Notes: generated from the sequence alone by a model not told the origin. Shown: positions 8,755-18,900, counted from the first letter of the stretch. The stretch is 64,000 nucleotides of DNA from Mannheimia haemolytica (GCF_004342115.1 NZ_SMAC01000001.1:62001-126000), one strand, 5' to 3'. Numbers and translations: made by a program.

Positions 8755-10254
8755 ATGACAGGTGAAGTTTTACTCACAATGACAAATGTTAGCAAGTCAT
8801 TTCCCGGGGTAAAAGCCTTAGATAATGCTAACTTAACGGTGAAATCCCATAGTGTTCACGCCTTAATGGGAGAGAATGGAGCAGGTAAATCAACGTTACT
8901 GAAATGCTTATTTGGGATTTATGCTAAAGATGAGGGAGATATTCTCTTTCTTGGCAAGCCGGTGAATTTTAAGACCTCAAAAGAGGCGTTAGAAAATGGG
9001 ATCTCAATGGTTCACCAAGAGTTGAACCTAGTAAAACAAGTGACGGTAATGGATAACTTATGGCTAGGTCGTTACCCACTAAAAGGGCCTTTTGTAGATC
9101 ACGATAAAATGTATCGTGATACTAAGGCGATTTTTGATGAATTAGATATTGATGTTGATCCACGTGATAAAGTAGCCAAATTATCGGTTTCACAAATGCA
9201 GATGATCGAGATTGCAAAAGCTTTCTCTTACAATGCCAAAATTGTGATTATGGACGAACCAACTTCGTCACTTTCAGAAAAAGAAGTCGAGCATTTATTT
9301 AAAATTATCCAAAAACTGAAAGACAGAGGCTGTGGCATTATCTATATTTCACACAAAATGGACGAAATTTTTAAAATTTGTGATGAAATTACCATTTTGC
9401 GTGACGGTAAATGGGTAAACACCGTTGCAATTAAAGATACCTCAATGGATCAAGTGGTTTCAATGATGGTAGGGCGTGAGCTGACCCAGCGTTTCCCTGA
9501 AAAAACCAATCTGCCGAAAGAAGTGATTCTTGAAGTTGAGCATTTAACGGCAAAAAATCAACCCTCTATTCAAGATGTCAGCTTTAGCTTACGCAGAGGG
9601 GAAATTTTAGGCATCGCCGGCTTAGTTGGAGCAAAACGGACTGATATTGTTGAAATCATTTTCGGTGTACGGGAGAAAGCAGGCGGCACTATCCGACTAA
9701 ACGATAAAGAAATCAATAACCGCAACGCTTTTGATGCGATTAATAACGGCTTTGCATTGGTTACAGAAGAACGCCGTTCAACAGGGATTTATGCCAACTT
9801 AAGCATTGAGTTTAACTCTCTGATTTCAAATATGAAGTCTTATCTAGGTAAGTTCGGCTTACTGAGCAATAAAAAAATGAAAAGCGATACCCAATGGGTA
9901 ATTGATGCGATGAATGTAAAAACGCCATCACACCAAACCCATATCGGCTCACTTTCCGGCGGTAACCAACAAAAAGTGATTATCGGGCGTTGGTTGTTAA
10001 CCCAGCCTGAAATCTTGATGCTTGACGAGCCGACCCGTGGTATCGATATCGGGGCAAAATTTGAAATTTACCAGTTGATTTTAGAGCTGGCGAATAAAGA
10101 TAAAGGCATCATTATGATTTCATCGGAAATGCCGGAATTGCTTGGGGTCACAGACCGAATTTTAGTGATGAGTAACGGGAAAGTTGCAGGTATTGTCGAA
10201 ACCGCTCACACCTCGCAAGAAGAAATCTTGCAACTCGCAGCAAAATACTTATAA
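8755..10254 (+). CDS. mglA: Galactose ABC transporter ATPase MglA
   Basis: MglA is the cytosolic double-domain ATPase that energises galactose/methyl-galactoside import. The 499 residues hold two fused ABC domains. The first has a clear Walker A (GENGAGKST, about residue 42), signature [14 protein letters not shown] and Walker [16 protein letters not shown]. The second has a degenerate Walker A ([12 protein letters not shown]), signature [15 protein letters not shown] and Walker [15 protein letters not shown], as usual for sugar-type (CUT2) ATPases. It lies 71 bp after mglB, past an internal hairpin, and 13 bp before mglC. No defects are seen. Confidence 0.97.
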   Translation: MTGEVLLTMTNVSKSFPGVKALDNANLTVKSHSVHALMGENGAGKSTLLKCLFGIYAKDEGDILFLGKPVNFKTSKEALENGISMVHQELNLVKQVTVMDNLWLGRYPLKGPFVDHDKMYRDTKAIFDELDIDVDPRDKVAKLSVSQMQMIEIAKAFSYNAKIVIMDEPTSSLSEKEVEHLFKIIQKLKDRGCGIIYISHKMDEIFKICDEITILRDGKWVNTVAIKDTSMDQVVSMMVGRELTQRFPEKTNLPKEVILEVEHLTAKNQPSIQDVSFSLRRGEILGIAGLVGAKRTDIVEIIFGVREKAGGTIRLNDKEINNRNAFDAINNGFALVTEERRSTGIYANLSIEFNSLISNMKSYLGKFGLLSNKKMKSDTQWVIDAMNVKTPSHQTHIGSLSGGNQQKVIIGRWLLTQPEILMLDEPTRGIDIGAKFEIYQLILELANKDKGIIMISSEMPELLGVTDRILVMSNGKVAGIVETAHTSQEEILQLAAKYL

Positions 10255-10267
10255 CAAGGAGTGAATT

Positions 10268-11278
10268 ATGTCTGCCTTACAACAAAATAAAACGCTCGAT
10301 TTTTTTAAACAAAATGCGATTTACTTTGTACTTTTAATCTTATTAATTGTGATTATTGTGCAAGATCCAAGTTTCTTGAGCTTGCGTAACTTCAGTAATA
10401 TTTTATCGCAATCTTCTGTGCGTCTGATTATTGCATTAGGGGTTGCAGGCTTGATTGTCACACAAGGAACCGACTTATCTGCCGGTCGTCAGGTAGGGCT
10501 TGCTGCGGTAATCTCGGCAACCTTGTTGCAATCAATGGAAAATATGAACAAGGTATTCCCAAACCTCTCGGAAATCCCGATTCCTGTGGTTGTATTAACC
10601 GTGTGTGCCATCGGTGCTGTCATTGGTTTATTTAACGGCTTTGTGGTGGCTTACCTCAACGTAACACCGTTTATTGCCACGATGGGAACAATGATTATTG
10701 TGTATGGTATCAACTCGCTTTACTACGATGCAGTAGGCTCATCGCCAATTGCAGGCTTTAGCGATGATTTCTCAACCTTTGCACAAGGCTTCTTCCGCTT
10801 TGGCGACTTTAGGCTATCCTACATCACTATTTATGCCGTGATTGCTACCATTATTATGTGGACGTTATGGAATAAAACCCGCTTCGGTAAAAACGTATTT
10901 GCTATTGGCGGCAACCCTGAAGCAGCACGAGTTTCCGGTGTAAACGTACCGCTTAACCTGATGGGTATTTATATGCTTTCAGGCATCTTCTATGCCTTCG
11001 GCGGTATGTTAGAAGCAGGACGTATCGGAAGTGCGACTAACAACTTGGGCTTTATGTATGAAATGGACGCAATCGCTGCTTGTGTGGTAGGTGGGGTATC
11101 CTTTGCCGGTGGTGTGGGTACTATCATCGGTGTAGTAACAGGGGTGTTAATCTTCACCGTTATCAACTACGGCTTAACCTATATTGGAGTAAACCCTTAC
11201 TGGCAATATATTATTAAAGGTGGCATCATTATCTTGGCGGTAGCGATTGACTCACTTAAATATGCGAAGAAAAAATAG
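10268..11278 (+). CDS. mglC: Galactose ABC transporter permease MglC
   Basis: MglC is the inner-membrane permease of the CUT2 galactose importer. It works as a homodimer with MglA and accepts sugar from MglB. The 336 residues are strongly hydrophobic with about eight to ten membrane segments. They show the family motifs GTDLSAGRQVGLAAV near residue 75, FIATMGTMIIVYG near 137, AIGGNPEAARVSGVNV near 216 and the C-terminal GVVTGVLIFTVINYGLTYIGVNPYWQ. RBS AAGGAG precedes the ATG. It is the last gene of mglBAC; a perfect hairpin at 11294-11323 follows. Confidence 0.96.
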   Translation: MSALQQNKTLDFFKQNAIYFVLLILLIVIIVQDPSFLSLRNFSNILSQSSVRLIIALGVAGLIVTQGTDLSAGRQVGLAAVISATLLQSMENMNKVFPNLSEIPIPVVVLTVCAIGAVIGLFNGFVVAYLNVTPFIATMGTMIIVYGINSLYYDAVGSSPIAGFSDDFSTFAQGFFRFGDFRLSYITIYAVIATIIMWTLWNKTRFGKNVFAIGGNPEAARVSGVNVPLNLMGIYMLSGIFYAFGGMLEAGRIGSATNNLGFMYEMDAIAACVVGGVSFAGGVGTIIGVVTGVLIFTVINYGLTYIGVNPYWQYIIKGGIIILAVAIDSLKYAKKK

Positions 11279-11293
11279 CCTATTGCTTGGAAA

Positions 11294-11323
11294 CCTAGGA
11301 GCAAATCGCCATTTGCTCCTAGG
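11294..11323 (+). terminator. Perfect 13-bp palindrome after mglC
   Basis: CCTAGGAGCAAAT (11294-11306) pairs with ATTTGCTCCTAGG (11311-11323) around CGCC. It lies 15 bp after the mglC stop and is followed by an uptake-signal 9-mer at 11330. It lacks a T-tract, so it may stabilise the mRNA end as much as terminate. Confidence 0.55.
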
Positions 11324-11434
11324 TACGATACAAGCGGTTAAAAATGTTGAATTTTTTACAAAATTTTAAAGAAAACGTTTGCAATTGATTTTTAAAAAGC
11401 GTAAATTCCTAAACATTCAATTTTGGAGAATATT

Positions 11435-11479
11435 ATGAGCTATTGCGTTAAACATCATCACTACCATTTGACCGATTAA
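11435..11479 (+). CDS. Histidine-rich leader peptide (his-type attenuator)
   Basis: A 14-codon ORF reads MSYCVKHHHYHLTD, with four histidine codons within five. GGAGA lies 5 bp upstream of the ATG. Clusters of this kind are the hallmark of leader peptides that sense charged tRNA-His, as in the his operon of enterobacteria. Here the gene downstream is not hisG but a DppA/HbpA-like peptide-binding protein, now frameshifted. The attenuator structure downstream supports the reading. This ORF is very short, so its assignment rests on codon content plus the RNA elements. Confidence 0.75.
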   Translation: MSYCVKHHHYHLTD

Positions 11480-11499
11480 TCTTTCGGGCATTTGGCGTG

Positions 11500-11599
11500 T
11501 TCGGAAGATATCTTCCGAAAACCTGAAATGGCAAACGCAATCCAAAATCGCAAACCCAATTCTAACCCTTTCGGAAGGCAACTTTTGAAAGGGTTTTTT
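11500..11599 (+). promoter_or_regulatory. Transcription attenuator after the His leader
   Basis: A terminator stem, AACCCTTTC (11564-11572) with GAAAGGGTT (11587-11595) followed by T's, precedes the binding-protein gene. A 20-bp perfect palindrome (11500-11519, containing CGGAAGATATCTTCCG) forms an upstream hairpin. Its 3' arm CTTCCGAAA (11512-11520) is also fully complementary to TTTCGGAAG (11569-11577), which overlaps the 5' arm of the terminator. That is the classical layout of competing pause, antiterminator and terminator stems. When ribosomes stall on His codons, the antiterminator could form and let transcription continue. Confidence 0.75.
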
Positions 11600-11625
11600 A
11601 TTGCTTAACATTTAAGGATATGACA

Positions 11626-13188
11626 ATGAACAAGCTGACACAACTTGCACTTATTTCTTTAGCATTTACAGGTTCTGCTTTCGCAGCACCTAAATCTTTT
11701 ACTTACTGTTTGGAATCATCTCCGGCAGCATTGAATCCTCAGATTGCAACAGATGGAGCTACTCTTGATGTCGGGCAAGCAATCTATAATCGCCTGATTG
11801 ATTTTGAAAAAGGTACAACTAACCTCACTCCTTCTCTGGCAGAGCGATGGGAAATCAGTGAAGACGGAAAAATTTATACTTTTTTCTTGTGTCAGAATGT
11901 GCAGTTCCAGAGTAATAAAAGTTTTACCCCTAGTCGTTATTTTAATGCTGATGATGTTATTTTTTCGATTAACCGTCAGTTTGATAAGACGAAGCCATAT
12001 CACAAATTGCCCGGCGGTAACTATGAGTTTTTCTACGGAATGAATATGCAAAACATCATCAAAAATGTAACAAAAGTAGATGATTACACGGTAAAAATCG
12101 AATTATCTGAACCAAATGCCCCCTTTCTTGCTAATTTAGCTATGGATTTTATGGCGATCTTTTCTGCGGAATATGCAAATAGCGGGTACGCCGGAAAAAT
12201 TAGATTTAGAACCTATAGGCACAGGTGCATTCCAGTTCTATGGTTACCAAAAGGACGCTGCGGTAAGATTTACAGCATTTGAACACTATTGGGAAGGAAA
12301 AGCGAAGATAGATCGCCTTGTATTTAGTATTACGCCCGATGCCTCAGTACGTTTAGCTAAATTGGAGAAGAACGAATGCCAAGCGATGCCTTATCCGAAC
12401 CCGTCAGATTTGCCTGCTTTAAAAGCGAATAAAGATATTCAATTATTTGAAAAGTCAGGCCTAAATATCGGAATACTCGTAAGCCCCCTTTTGATAACCC
12501 TAAAGTTCGTCAAGCATTGAATTATGCGGTGAATAAAACTGAAATTTTAACTTCCGTTTACCAAGGCTCTGCAACGCCAGCTAAAAACCCAATGCCTTCT
12601 ACGATTTGGGGATATAACAACGAAGTAGCCGGTTATGAATTTAATCCGGAAAAGGCGAAGAGCTTGCTTAAAGAGGCCGGATTAGAAAATGGCTTTGAAA
12701 CAGAAATTTGGGCAATGCCTGTTTCTCGCCCTTACAATCCAAATGCCCGTAGAATGGCTGAAATGATTCAAGAGGATTGGAAAGCAATAGGGGTAGAGGC
12801 AAAGATAGTGAGCTATGAATGGGGAGAATATCTTAAACGAATGGGAAACGGCGAGCACGCTACCGGAATGATTGGTTGGACCGGAGATAACGGCGATCCA
12901 GATAATTTCCTCAATGCCCTACTCAGTTGTAATGCGGTAGAACAAGGCTCAAACTATGCAGGGTTTTGTAATCCAGAGTTTGACCGTTTAATTAATGAGG
13001 CTGCGACTATCAGTGATCAAAACAAGCGGTCAGATTTATATAAAAAAGCGAAATTCATCTTTAATGAGCAAGCACCTTGGTTACCGATTGCACATTCAAC
13101 GGTGTATTTTCCGGTAAGGAAAGAGGTAAAAGGCTATGTTGTCAGCCCGTTTATTGCTCATAATTTTTATGGTGTTGAGCTGGAATAA
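11626..13188 (+). pseudogene. Peptide-binding protein (DppA/HbpA family), two frameshifts
   Basis: The three reading-frame pieces together match the full length of an SBP_bac_5 periplasmic binding protein and resemble hbpA at 22418-24064. Piece one (11626-about 12175) has a signal peptide ending AFA and SLAERWEISEDG. Piece two (about 12175-12480) holds LDLEPIGTGAFQFYGY. Piece three (12481-13188) holds NPKVRQALNYAVNK, TIWGYNN, GWTGDNGDPDNF and APWLPIAHS. Frame changes near 12175 and 12480 coincide with small apparent deletions (residues expected before AGTPEK and around YxxFNT are missing). It has no lipobox, unlike HbpA. SD AAGGA favours ATG 11626 over 11620. The His-leader attenuator upstream suggests its import role was tied to histidine supply. 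Confidence 0.85.
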
Positions 13189-13247
13189 CCTAAGGTATAA
13201 TGAATTGAACTCATTTTGTGCCTCATAAATTTAGGAGCAATAAATAT

Positions 13248-13697
13248 ATGTTAGCGAAACTTAAGTGGAATCAATTAGCTTGTGTAACATTGGCATTTTG
13301 TTCAGCCTCAGTATTTTCAGCCCATCACGAAATCAAAATGTTAGATAACAATGCGGAAGGATCAATGGTATTTGAGCCCGGTTATGTAAAAGCAGAGGTG
13401 GGCGATACGGTAACATTTATTCCGTCTCATAAAGGGCATTGGGTTGAAAGCCGCTCGATTCCGGAAGGTGCGGAGAAGTTCTTATCTAAAGAAGATGAGG
13501 AATTTACTATTACCCTTACTCACGAAGGTGTTTATGTTTACTATTGTCCGCCACACCGAACCATGAATATGGCCGGAATTATCCAAGTAGGACAAGCTCT
13601 CAATCTTGAAGCCACACAAAAAGAAGTGGAAAAAATTGAAAAACGCACGAAAGAAAATAAAGGACGTTTATTTGAATATTTAGAGCAAGTTAAGTAG
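13248..13697 (+). CDS. Pseudoazurin-type blue copper protein
   Basis: This is a small periplasmic type I copper protein that would shuttle single electrons, in other bacteria usually to copper nitrite reductase or nitrous oxide reductase. The start is taken at ATG 13248 (AGGAG upstream), giving 149 residues and a signal peptide to about residue 25 (SVFSA). The copper ligands are all present: His64 in SHKGHWVES, Cys100 and His103 in YYCPPHRT, and Met108 in MNMAG. A charged C-terminal tail (about residues 115-149, rich in E and K) follows the cupredoxin core. It stands alone between the broken peptide-binding gene and comN, and no partner oxidoreductase lies beside it. Expression may be linked to the anaerobic respiration genes elsewhere. 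Confidence 0.9.
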   Translation: MLAKLKWNQLACVTLAFCSASVFSAHHEIKMLDNNAEGSMVFEPGYVKAEVGDTVTFIPSHKGHWVESRSIPEGAEKFLSKEDEEFTITLTHEGVYVYYCPPHRTMNMAGIIQVGQALNLEATQKEVEKIEKRTKENKGRLFEYLEQVK

Positions 13698-13711
13698 AAG
13701 TGATTTAATTT

Positions 13712-13727
13712 TGCGATCTGCATCGAA
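13712..13727 (+). promoter_or_regulatory. CRP-S (Sxy-dependent) site of the comNOPQ operon
   Basis: TGCGA-TCTGCA-TCGAA, flanked by TTT and AAA, matches the non-canonical CRP-S motif (TGCGA core instead of TGTGA) of Pasteurellaceae competence genes, which need both CRP and Sxy. TAAGAT at 13767-13772 is a possible -10, placing the site near -60. The radC site at 37965 has almost the same half-sites and a similar spacing to its -10. Confidence 0.85.
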
Positions 13728-13770
13728 AAATCAATATTTAATAGTTTACAAATGATGCTTAAATTCTAAG

Positions 13771-13793
13771 ATACCCTCTATCAATGAGGGTAT
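13771..13793 (+). promoter_or_regulatory. Hairpin covering the comN ribosome site
   Basis: ATACCCTC (13771-13778) pairs perfectly with GAGGGTAT (13786-13793). The 3' arm contains the GAGGG ribosome-binding site 7 bp before the comN ATG. If the arm is transcribed, the fold would hide the Shine-Dalgarno sequence. If transcription starts near 13779, part of the stem is absent, so mapping the start would decide. Confidence 0.5.
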
Positions 13794-13797
13794 TTTT

Positions 13798-14319
13798 ATG
13801 TATAAAGCCATCACATTAATTGAAATACTAACCACTATCACTATTATGGTGATCGCTGTTTATTTTATCTCGCCGGTTATTTTTACACTGCAAGATCGAA
13901 TTGCACTTCATAGTGAAATTGAAAATATCCAATCTTTTATTCAGCAAATCCAAACTAAAGCACGTTATACCAAACGTAATTATACCTTAACCCTTTCTCA
14001 GCGGAATAATCAGTGGTGTATGATTGCGGTAATTAAGCCAATCAATACTAGCAAACAAATTATTTGTGATTGTTTGAATAAACATTTTTGTGATTTAGGA
14101 AAAGAATATCATCTTTATACGCCGACTCATCAGCAGATTGTATTAAAAAATAAAAGTTTATATCCGAAATCCTTTATTAATGTTGATGGGGTAAGTGGTC
14201 AATTAGAATCAAAATGTATTAAGCTCAGTTTAAATAAAGAAAATGAAATTTTGCAATTTGAACAATTAGGACGGGTTTATGTGGCAGCAAAAAATAAACG
14301 TAGCACCTGCAAAGATTAG
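13798..14319 (+). CDS. comN: Competence pseudopilin ComN
   Basis: This is a type IV pilin-like minor pseudopilin, first of the comNOPQ cluster that in Haemophilus influenzae lies directly before recC and belongs to the CRP-S regulon. The 173 residues begin with a prepilin-like signal: a short basic leader (MYKA) then ITLIEILTTITIMVIAVYFI, where cleavage would fall after Ala4 and Glu is at position +5 of the mature protein. The C-terminal half has cysteines (QIICDCLN, HFCD, SKCIK) likely in disulfides. It overlaps comO by 41 bp. A CRP-S site and a hairpin over its ribosome site precede it. The role in DNA uptake is inferred from order and family. Confidence 0.87.
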   Translation: MYKAITLIEILTTITIMVIAVYFISPVIFTLQDRIALHSEIENIQSFIQQIQTKARYTKRNYTLTLSQRNNQWCMIAVIKPINTSKQIICDCLNKHFCDLGKEYHLYTPTHQQIVLKNKSLYPKSFINVDGVSGQLESKCIKLSLNKENEILQFEQLGRVYVAAKNKRSTCKD

Positions 14320-14977
14320 TTTATCTGCTTTTAGCCTAATTGAAGTATTAATGGCTAGTGCATTAGGGGCGTTTTTATTATTGCTTGTTGCTTCAAGTTA
14401 TGCCGATTTCTATTACACACAAACCAAACAAAAAGAACAGCTCTACTTGCAAGCAGAAGCTCACCAGTTACTAAACTACTTCCAACAGCATTTTCAACAC
14501 ATTGGCTATCAAGGCTCTCACAGAACAGACAGTAATTTTGATTTATTTCAGCAAGCAGGGAAAAGCCTGAATATTGTGCATAAAAATTGCATTATTGGAT
14601 TTTACGATTTAAACCAAGACGGCTGTTTGGGAAAACGTAAGACAAAAACGGCCGCTTGTAAGTTAGGAACAGTGAATAATACCAGAGAGGTGTTAAAAGA
14701 AATTGTTGGCTTTAAAGTAGAAAATAATGAAATTTATACTTTTTCATCGCAATTAGATAATTGTGTGAAAGAACAATGCCAAACATTATTGGAAAATTGC
14801 GATGGAAATTGGAGTAAATTTACCGAAGCAAATAATTTCAAAACTAAGAAACTGGATTTTAGTTGGAGACAGGAAGATAACTTATTAAAAATTGAGTTAG
14901 AAATAGAATCACCTAAACAAAAAGGATTGATTTATACGGCAGTACGTTATGTTTTTATCTTAAATAATACGAGGTAA
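14279..14977 (+). CDS. comO: Competence pseudopilin ComO (PulJ-like)
   Basis: This 232-residue minor pseudopilin has the N-terminal methylation motif AFSLIEVLMASALGAFLLLLVAS at about residues 17-40, with cleavage expected after the Ala before FSLIEV. The leader is unusually long (17 residues); because the start lies inside comN it could be shorter, but no better start with a ribosome site is seen. A cluster of cysteines (HKNC, DGCLG, TAACKLG, NCVKEQC, ENCDG) suggests several disulfides. It sits in the comNOPQ order and ends 2 bp before comP. The expected role is a tip or minor component of the competence pseudopilus. Confidence 0.83.
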   Translation: MWQQKINVAPAKISLSAFSLIEVLMASALGAFLLLLVASSYADFYYTQTKQKEQLYLQAEAHQLLNYFQQHFQHIGYQGSHRTDSNFDLFQQAGKSLNIVHKNCIIGFYDLNQDGCLGKRKTKTAACKLGTVNNTREVLKEIVGFKVENNEIYTFSSQLDNCVKEQCQTLLENCDGNWSKFTEANNFKTKKLDFSWRQEDNLLKIELEIESPKQKGLIYTAVRYVFILNNTR

Positions 14978-14979
14978 AA

Positions 14980-15663
14980 GTGAATAAATATAAAAATGCC
15001 AGTGCATTATTGGTTTCATTAATACTTATTTCTACAATTTTGTCGGTTTTATTTTTAAGTAAAGAAAAATGGCTTGGACAACAAAACATTACCCATTTTT
15101 ATAGAGAGAAATACCTTTCCGATCAATATAATTTTTTAGCGTTATATCCACAAGATAAAACGCAAATATGCCAAAAATTTCAAAAAGAGCAGATCAGCCA
15201 AGAGGATTTATCCGATAAACAATTCAGGTTTTTACAGTATCAATTTGCCTGCCAATTCCATAGTTTATTTAAAGATAAAAAACCGACTAAAGAGAAATAT
15301 ATTCACTTTACCCGTTTGGCGGATTATTTAGATTTATCAAATGTGCCAAACCAAGAGATTTATACTATTCATTCTTTAGCTGAATTACCTAGTAGCAGTG
15401 AACGTGAGCCTAAAATTGTGCTTGCTAAAAACGCAATTAATGAAAACTTACCGCAAGATTTTTACGGCATTGTGATAACCGACTATCTGTTTGATATTAC
15501 CGGCAAAAAAATGTACGGCACGCTTTATTCCTCTTATGATAATGCCCGAGAGGAGCGAAATTTAACGTTTAAAAAAGAGGTACTGGCAGAGCTTGAGGCG
15601 AGGTATTCCGCTTGGCGATATTTGCCATATTCCGAACATTTGATGGGAGCGGTTGATGATTAA
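14980..15663 (+). CDS. comP: Competence operon protein ComP
   Basis: This 227-residue protein is third in comNOPQ and begins with GTG preceded by GAGG. Its N-terminus MNKYKNASALLVSLILISTILSVLFL resembles a degenerate pilin-like signal with a single hydrophobic helix; the usual Glu5 is not obvious. The rest is hydrophilic with few recognisable motifs (YLSDQYNFLALYPQ, IVITDYLFDITGKKMYGTLYSS). It overlaps comQ, whose ATG at 15656 lies within the last codons. Assignment rests mainly on order between ComO and ComQ/RecC. Confidence 0.75.
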   Translation: MNKYKNASALLVSLILISTILSVLFLSKEKWLGQQNITHFYREKYLSDQYNFLALYPQDKTQICQKFQKEQISQEDLSDKQFRFLQYQFACQFHSLFKDKKPTKEKYIHFTRLADYLDLSNVPNQEIYTIHSLAELPSSSEREPKIVLAKNAINENLPQDFYGIVITDYLFDITGKKMYGTLYSSYDNAREERNLTFKKEVLAELEARYSAWRYLPYSEHLMGAVDD

Positions 15664-15949
15664 ATATAAAGCAGAAACGGCTTTGTCGCTTTTGGTTGCC
15701 ATCACGCTATTTGCGATTGTGGTGTTGAGTTTCAGCCAGTGGCAATCGGCACAAAACCACAGGCTAAATCAACATTTCCAACAGCAACAAGCGGTTATGA
15801 TTTTAGAAAATCAGCTTGCCCTCAAATTAGCCGGGTTAGATTGTGAATCAAGTATTACTCAAAATCAGATTCGCTATCAGATTCAATGCTCTGGCAATCG
15901 CTTAACCATTCGCTTTCCGTTAGGCAAAATTGAGCTGAATAATGATTGA
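15656..15949 (+). CDS. comQ: Competence operon protein ComQ
   Basis: This 97-residue small pseudopilin-like protein starts at ATG 15656, overlapping the end of comP. Its N-terminal MIKYKAETALSLLVAITLFAIVVLSFSQW is a short basic leader plus hydrophobic helix as in minor pilins. Two cysteines (LDCESS and IQCSGN) could form a disulfide. An uptake-signal 9-mer lies inside the gene at 15787. It is last in the comNOPQ group; recC begins 48 bp later, as in H. influenzae. Confidence 0.78.
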   Translation: MIKYKAETALSLLVAITLFAIVVLSFSQWQSAQNHRLNQHFQQQQAVMILENQLALKLAGLDCESSITQNQIRYQIQCSGNRLTIRFPLGKIELNND

Positions 15950-15997
15950 ATCGTCCCTCGCTTTGGAGGACAATAATTCAATTAGCGAGGCGTTATT

Positions 15998-18900
15998 ATG
16001 TTTACACTTTACCAATCCAACCAAATTTCATCACTGGCGGAGATGCTGGTGAAAATCCAGCAGGTAAACCCACTTGAAGATCCGTTTGAGCCGGAAACCA
16101 TTTTGATCCAAAGTCAGGGAATGGCACAGTGGCTACAAATGCAGATTGCTGAATTAAACGGTGTGATGGGGAATTGCGATTTTCTCTACCCTACTACATT
16201 TTTATGGCAACAGTATCGGCTGTTGTTCCCGGAGCTGCCGAAAGAGAATATTTTTGAGCGTAGTTCGTTGGTTTGGCGGATTATGCGGTTATTGCCGAGT
16301 TGCTTGACACTATCGGAGTTTGCTCCGCTAAAGCGTTATTTAGGTGATCAACCTAATAAAGAACAGTATCAGCTTAAGCTCTATCAACTTTCTGCCAAAA
16401 TTGCCGAATTGTTCGACCAATATTTGGTGTATCGCCCCCATTGGCTGGTTAGCTGGGAAGAAGGCAACTTACAAGCGATCGAAAATGAGATAAAAATTGC
16501 AACTGCCGCTAAGCCGATTGATTTTGACTTAATTCGAGCCGATATGAAATGGCAAAGCCATTTATGGCAACAGATTGTATCTGATCTGCAATCGGAATCT
16601 GATGAGCAGGTTTTTACTACCTCCCACCGTGCCTATTTGCAACAAAATTACTTCGCTAAGTTAGATGACCTTACTGAAACGGAAAAAGCCAAATTGCCAA
16701 AACGCATTTTCATTTTTGGGATTTCGTCCTTCTCGCCATTACAGTTAGCGGTGTTTAAGAAACTCAGCGAGCATTGCGATATTCACCTGTTCTTTTTTAA
16801 CCCAAGCGAAAAATATTGGGGCGACAGTGTGGAAGAAAAAGTGTGGCAAAAATTGGCGTTAAGCCACAAGATTTCGCAAGACGATCTGGATAACTTATTG
16901 GCGGAGCAAAGAAATAAACTACTGAATCTTTGGGGCAAACAAGGGCGGGATTTCTTAGCTCAATTAATCGAATTTGAGCCGAATACCATTGATGTCTTTG
17001 TCGAACCAGAGGAAAACAGCAACCTCAATAAACTCAAAAAACAGATTTTCAGCTTAGAAAATGACGCCACTATTACCGATTTAACCGCCGATAATTCACT
17101 CCAAATTCATTCGTGCCACAGCCCAATGCGGGAAGTGGAAGTGTTGCATAACCAGCTCCTGAATTTGTTTGAGCAAGATAGCACTTTGCTGCCGAAAGAT
17201 ATTATTGTGATGTCGCCGGATATTAATAAATACGCTCCTTACATTGATGCGGTGTTTTCTCGCTACAATACTGGTAATCGGGATCCTCGCTATATTCCTT
17301 TTTCATTATCCGACCAAGCATTTACGCAGGTTGATCCGATTATCCACAGTTTCCTGCAACTGCTGGCAATGAAAGAAAGCCCGTTTAATGCCGAAGAACT
17401 GTTTGATTTACTGGAAGTGAATGCGATCCAAACCCGTTTTGGCTTTAGTACGGAAGATATTCATACCCTGCGGGTTTGGGTGAGAAATGCCGGCGTACGT
17501 TCGGGTGTAGAAATCGAGCAACCTCACTGGCAAAACTACAATTCGTGGGAAAACGGGCTAAACCGTTTATTGCTTGGCTCAAGCCTGAAAGAAGAGCAGG
17601 GGATTTGGGAAAACACCCTTGCCTTTGGGGATAGCTATGGCTTAAATGCCGAGCTGGTGGGGCGACTTGCCTCTTTTATTGAGGCTTTATTAGCGTGGGT
17701 AAACTTTCTGCAAACGCCACAGCCGTTGGCAGCGTGGCAGCAGGCAATAAAAAATTTGACTGCTGATCTGTATCAAGAAAATGCCGAAAATGCTGCATCA
17801 ATTTTATTGTTGAATAATGTGAATGATCAGATTATCGAGCAAATTTCCGCAACCCATTTTTCAGACGATCTGCAAATTGAGGTTTTAGCCTTATTGTTTG
17901 AGCAGCAGCTCAGCCAACATTCACAGCAGCTTAATTTCTTGGTCGGACGGGTGAATTTTGCCACCTTGCTTCCGATGCGGGCGATTCCGTTTAAGGTAAT
18001 TTGCTTGCTGGGTATGAATGAGGCAGATTTCCCTCGCCAACAACAAATCAATAGCTTTGATTTAATGCAGTACGCCCCGAAAAAGGGAGACCGTGCCAAA
18101 CGTGATGATGACCGCTACTTGTTCTTAGAAGCCTTACTTTCCGCTCAGCAAATGTTTTACATCAGCTATATCGGGCAGTCGCAAAAAGACGGCAAAGAGA
18201 TGCTACCGTCGATTTTGGTTTCCCAACTGTTAGATGCAATGAATGAAGCTTTAACGCCTGAATGCAAGCAACAATTAAGCGATGAAGTGGAAGTTTTGGT
18301 CAGAAAACAACCTTTAAGTGTGTTTAGCAAAAAGAATTTTACCCACCCACGAGATCACGCTTATAACGCAGAGTGGATTATCAAGCCGACTGTTGCCGTA
18401 CAAGATTTTCTTAGTGAGCCTTTAACCAATGAAAGCGTGGCTTCGCTAGAACTTGATGAATTAATCTCTTTTGTACAAAACCCGATTAGGTTTTTCTTTC
18501 TAAAAGTGTTGGGGATTTCGTTTAACACTTATGATGACACCATTGATGAAAGCGAAATTTTTGAGATGTCGGGGCTGGATAACTACCGGATTTTAAACGA
18601 ATTATTAACGATAAATTTAGCACAACAGCAACGTTTTTTTGCCGAAGAGCAACTCAAAGGCAATTTACCTGCTTCTTATTTTGCTCAAATTGCCACACAA
18701 GATTTGATCGGCAAAATTACCGAAATGCAAGCGGCGTTAAGCCACTATTTAGCCAGCGAAAGCCGTATTTTGAGTGTTAATCGGGAGGTTGAGCTGGAAC
18801 GCCAAACCCTCACCCTAAACGGCAATATTGCCAACCTATATCAGAATGAAGTGGTGCTATGGCGAGTAGGGCATTTACGAGATAAAGACAAGATTCAGAC

